Assembly (NCBI GenBank): GCA_031257455.1
Contig: JAIROQ010000148.1
Location: 1 to 14,245, forward strand
Reading direction: 5' to 3'
From: Prevotellaceae bacterium
GTDB lineage: Bacteria; Bacteroidota; Bacteroidia; Bacteroidales; UBA932
DNA: 14,245 bases
Positions 8,991 to 14,245 of the stretch are shown piece by piece. The position numbers and the translations under genes were made by a program. Below the pieces are notes generated by a model. It did not search any database, had not been told where the DNA came from, and saw only the letters and a program-made list of their open reading frames with translations. How positions within the stretch are numbered: position 1 is the stretch's first letter; every line of letters starts with the position of its first letter.

Positions 8991-9326
8991 GGTTGTTAAT
9001 GTCAAGGCAAGTGCCAACACAGTCTGCGGGGCGGTTGTTAATGTCAAGGCAACTGACAAAATGTCTTGCGGGATGGTTGTTAGTGTCAAGGCAACCGATA
9101 AAACAGTTCGCAGGAGGGTTGTTAATGTCAAGGCAAGCGCCAAATCAGTCCGCAGGACGGTTGTTAGTGTTAAGGCAACTGACAAAATGGCTTATTTTTG
9201 GGTTGTTAATGTCAAGGCAAGCGCCAAAACAGTCCGCAGGACGGTTGTTAGTGTCAAGGCAAGCGCCAAAACAGTCTGCGGGACGGTTGTTAATGTCAAG
9301 GCAACCGATAATGCAGTTTGCAGAAG
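8991..9326. repeat. Array 1: eight 42-bp tandem units
   Basis: Units start at 8991, 9033, 9075, 9117, 9159, 9201, 9243 and 9285, always 42 bp apart. The first 20 bases of each are nearly constant (GGTTGTTAATGTCAAGGCAA; base 9 is A or G). The other 22 bases come in three forms: A starts GYGCC (units 1, 4, 6, 7), B starts CTGAC (2, 5), C starts CCGAT (3, 8). A decayed partial ninth unit starts at 9327 and a decayed tail precedes unit 1. All frames stay mostly open only because 42 is a multiple of 3 and the unit lacks stop codons; I see no gene here. There is no spacer diversity of the CRISPR kind. Confidence 0.95.
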
Positions 9327-9333
9327 GACTGCC

Positions 9334-9347
9334 CCTGTCCGGACAGG
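9334..9347. repeat. Perfect 14-bp palindrome at the right edge of array 1
   Basis: CCTGTCCGGACAGG is its own reverse complement. It replaces the expected ninth unit of array 1, eight bases after unit 8 ends, and may mark the boundary of the array or an operator for gyrB, about 265 bp downstream. Confidence 0.85.
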
Positions 9348-9375
9348 CATATAATCAAATATGAACAATACCGGA

Positions 9376-9414
9376 CGTTTAGTTGTAAGTTGTAAGTCGT
9401 AAGTCGTAAGTCGC
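9376..9414. repeat. Right arm of the 39-bp heptamer inverted repeat
   Basis: It starts CGTTTAGT and continues with GTAAGTY heptamers up to 9414. It pairs with 8894-8932 with four mismatches. Together the arms could extrude a cruciform or form a long RNA stem with array 1 in the loop. Confidence 0.93.
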
Positions 9415-9423
9415 GACAGCGCA

Positions 9424-12455
<3,032 letters not shown>

Positions 12456-12532
12456 AAGAGGTATGAGGTGACGGGACGACTGCCAAAATATCATGCAGGA
12501 CGATTTCCGCAAGCGCGGGAAACGTAAAACAA

Positions 12533-12576
12533 CCCTTCGGGGAGGTTGCCACACGTGTTGCAACCGTCCCGAAGGG
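12533..12576. repeat. 44-bp near-perfect palindrome
   Basis: The left half (CCCTTCGGGGAGGTTGCCACAC) pairs with the right half at 19 of 22 positions around a central ACACGTGT (12551-12558). The core TTGCCACACGTGTTGCAA (12546-12563) is the same as the array-3 core TTGCGACACGTGTAGCAA except at one base on each side; in both cases that base pair is mismatched. It lies 78 bp after the peptidase stop, so it could also work as a transcript-end hairpin, but no T tract follows. Confidence 0.9.
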
Positions 12577-12596
12577 CTCGGCGGAGGAAAAACACT

Positions 12597-12764
12597 TTGT
12601 AGGATATGACGCCGCATAGTATGGCGTCATAACATACCTTGTGGGATATGACGCCGCATAGTATGACGTCATAACATACCTTGTAGGATATGACGCCGCA
12701 TAGTATGGCGTCATAAAATACTTAGTGGGATTTGACGCAGTATCATGGGGCATCATATCTTACA
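12597..12764. repeat. Array 2: four 42-bp hairpin units
   Basis: Units start at 12597, 12639, 12681 and 12723. Units 1-3 differ at only a few bases; unit 4 is decayed. Each holds an 8-bp stem, ATGACGCC and GGCGTCAT, with a 9-base loop (12606-12630 in unit 1). In unit 2 one stem base has changed to a mismatch. In unit 4 only part of the stem survives, some of it by G-T type pairing. Hairpin centres are at 12618, 12660, 12702 and 12744. A related fragment (TACAAGGGATATGGCGC) occurs at 12984-13000. Confidence 0.93.
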
Positions 12765-12823
12765 AGGGGAGATTTCGTGCCGCAGGGGTCGGCGGGGAAA
12801 TTACACAATGTGGCAACCGCCCC

Positions 12824-12991
12824 CGAAGCCCTTCGGACGACTTGCGACACGTGTAGCAACCTTGCCGAAGCCCTTCGGACGACTTGCGACACGTGTAGCA
12901 ACCTTGCCGAAGCCCTTCGGACGGCTTGTGACACGTGTAGTAAGTATGTCGTAGCCCTACGGGAGGGTTGCGCGATGAAAGCCTACAAGGG
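12824..12991. repeat. Array 3: four 42-bp units with two palindromes each
   Basis: Units start at 12824, 12866, 12908 and 12950. Units 1 and 2 are identical; unit 3 differs at its end; unit 4 keeps only the first palindrome. Each full unit has CCGAAGCCCTTCGG (the first C belongs to the previous unit) and TTGCGACACGTGTAGCAA. Their centres are exactly 21 bp apart (12829.5, 12850.5, 12871.5, 12892.5, 12913.5, 12934.5, 12955.5). A decayed unit 0 (12782-12823) still shows CACAATGTG and GGCAACCGC at the right phase. Open frames across it are by-products of the period. Confidence 0.93.
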
Positions 12992-13012
12992 ATATGGCGC
13001 AACGATTTTAGA

Positions 13013-13030
13013 AAGCAATATTTTTTGCTT
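13013..13030 (-). terminator. Possible hairpin after the FISUMP-domain gene
   Basis: AAGCAA and TTGCTT form a 6-bp stem with a 6-base A/T loop, extendable by one G-T pair, about 28 bp past the stop at 13058 in the direction of that gene. It is weak and A+T-rich. It could equally end transcripts coming from the repeat region on the plus strand. Confidence 0.25.
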
Positions 13031-13057
13031 CGTTAGATTAAATGATGTTTACAAAAA

Positions 13058-14239
13058 TTACAATTGGCGAAAACAACGTATGAAACCCCAATCATTATCT
13101 TGGTCAATGGTTCGCCACATAGCGCAGTTGTGCTCGTTCTGGGTACCTGTTTGCAATCGCCAATTCAATTCGCTCAACGCAAGGTATGATGCATTGCCAA
13201 CCCCCTTCATTGTTGTAGTTCCGTTCAGATGGTCACGAAATCCACACGGCAGCAGTGTGAAACCAAAATAATCTGAGCCGGGACCTTGCGAGCAACCGGC
13301 TACTCCTAACCATCCGGTAGTTGATTTTATTACGTTTATTGTAATGTCACTTGGGGCTATAGTGATAATTCGATTAACAGTAGGTACTTGCCAACCATTG
13401 GGACATATGTTCGAAGGAACGGCATCAGTGACATGCCACATTCTACCACATTTATTACATTCCGCAGTTGAATTTAATGGACACATAGTACCTGTATAAT
13501 TATAATTTAAATTCTGTGCCAGCCACCAATTATTGTCGGGCATCATCACAATTCTATATATTTCATCATCGCGCGTATCTTTTATCCATGCTTCCCAATT
13601 CTGTGCGCCGGTTGTTCTGTGTCCGCAAAGATGCGTTTCATCCCGCAATAAATCGCTACCCGTATAAGCACAAAAGAAACTTGGGCATTCCGTTTTATCC
13701 GTTAAAGTTACCGCAGCTATCGTTAACGACGATGCAGGTAATGTGTTTCCCTCTACTGTCAGGGACGTTCCGTCTGTTGCCTTTAAAATAAACGGGGACG
13801 TTCCCTGCAACGTATACGTCCCGTTATTTGCTATAACAAATGGCGGACAATCGGAAGCATAGGCGCACCAGTTGAATTTGGTATTTGCCGGGATGTTCGT
13901 TAAGGCTACCGTTACGATTTGGCTATAACTGCCGCTGTTTCCCTGCAACCAGAAACCTTTGGTTGTTTCTGGCGCCACCGTTCCGGGTGAAGGATTGTCC
14001 ACTGTAGCGCGTGCCCATGAGCCGGAGGGCTGGTTGTTTTCTATTTTGCGAAAATCCACCCACAGCCAGATTTTGGAATTATGGCAAGCGCCTTCGGGAA
14101 TAGCATCCCATGATACGCGGAATTGCACGGCCGGCGCAGTGTAAGTCGCACTGAGCAATTCGATGTTAATGTGGCTTTGTGCAAACGCAGAAAAGCCTAA
14201 TCCCATAAGGGGAAGAATGGGAAGAAGAAGTTTTTTCAT
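13058..14239 (-). CDS. Secreted cysteine-rich protein with C-terminal FISUMP domain
   Basis: A 393-aa protein from ATG 14239, close to the window edge, so its promoter is not visible. Residues 1-20 are a clear signal peptide (MKKLLLPILPLMGLGFSAFA, then QS). About 22-155 is a beta-rich domain with SKIWLWVDFRK, GFWLQGNSGSYS and KFNWCAYASDCPP; I know similar segments from secreted proteins of gut Bacteroidales, without a named function. About 220-393 resembles the Fibrobacter succinogenes major paralogous domain (TIGR02145): DTRDDEIYRIV, NNWWLAQNLNY, CPNGWQVP and FTLLPCGFRD. I count 15 cysteines, including CNKC (261-264), unusual enough to suggest disulfides outside the cytoplasm. There is no type IX sorting domain at the C-terminus, which ends in the FISUMP fold. 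Function unknown; surface or cell-wall-associated role is inferred. Confidence 0.82.
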   Translation of the reverse strand: MKKLLLPILPLMGLGFSAFAQSHINIELLSATYTAPAVQFRVSWDAIPEGACHNSKIWLWVDFRKIENNQPSGSWARATVDNPSPGTVAPETTKGFWLQGNSGSYSQIVTVALTNIPANTKFNWCAYASDCPPFVIANNGTYTLQGTSPFILKATDGTSLTVEGNTLPASSLTIAAVTLTDKTECPSFFCAYTGSDLLRDETHLCGHRTTGAQNWEAWIKDTRDDEIYRIVMMPDNNWWLAQNLNYNYTGTMCPLNSTAECNKCGRMWHVTDAVPSNICPNGWQVPTVNRIITIAPSDITINVIKSTTGWLGVAGCSQGPGSDYFGFTLLPCGFRDHLNGTTTMKGVGNASYLALSELNWRLQTGTQNEHNCAMWRTIDQDNDWGFIRCFRQL

Positions 14240-14245
14240 AATTGT

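Noticed and set aside
8991..9326. CRISPR array
   Set aside because: The constant 20-mer with 22-bp intervals resembles repeat/spacer spacing, but the 'spacers' fall into three repeated types, the period is strictly 42, the constant part is short, and no cas gene is present.
8971..9354. 127-aa repetitive protein on the plus strand across array 1 (and 123-aa and 90-aa frames)
   Set aside because: Several frames on both strands are open at once because the period is a multiple of 3. Unit differences change amino acids without any codon-position bias that I can see, and no promoter and start pair fits.

Overview
The window looks like a chromosomal segment from a member of the Bacteroidota, most likely an uncultured gut-type Bacteroidales. 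The reasons are: the ATP synthase operon has the order atpD-atpC-(small membrane protein)-atpB-atpE-atpF-atpH-atpA-atpG; subunit a carries a long exported N-terminal extension; subunit epsilon is short; matches to the Bacteroidota promoter element TAnnTTTG precede three genes while Shine-Dalgarno sequences are largely absent; and there is a Fibrobacter-succinogenes-type paralogous domain (FISUMP) protein. No tRNA, rRNA, cas gene or recognisable insertion sequence was seen.

Layout. 1-273 is the C-terminal end of a dipeptidase E (peptidase S51). 353-1315 is an Rpn/PD-(D/E)XK 'transposase-like' nuclease with a 12-bp in-frame tandem repeat. 1470-8685 (minus strand) is the complete F1Fo ATP synthase operon, with a probable promoter at 8722-8752. 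8686-9598 is a repeat-filled divergent intergenic region. 9599-11569 is gyrB, overlapped by 8 bp by a secreted M23/LysM murein hydrolase gene (11562-12455). 12456-13057 is a second repeat-filled region between convergent genes. 13058-14239 (minus) is a secreted cysteine-rich FISUMP-domain protein.

The coding part is mostly housekeeping: proton-coupled ATP synthesis (the c subunit lacks the Na+ ligands), DNA supercoiling and cell-wall turnover. The unusual content is intergenic. Three tandem arrays with unrelated sequences (8991-9326, 12597-12764, 12824-12991) all have a period of exactly 42 bp, which is both 4 helical turns (10.5 bp per turn) and 14 codons. In the downstream region, palindrome centres from three different repeat families (12554 to 12956) fall within about 2 bp of one 21-bp lattice. 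One array-3 unit carries a compensatory pair of substitutions that preserves its hairpin. The first array is bracketed by a 39-bp inverted repeat (35/39 identical) made of heptamers, and the whole atp operon is bracketed by an exact 20-bp inverted repeat from the same intergenic 'filler' family. All counts were made by eye. Functions proposed for the arrays are inference.
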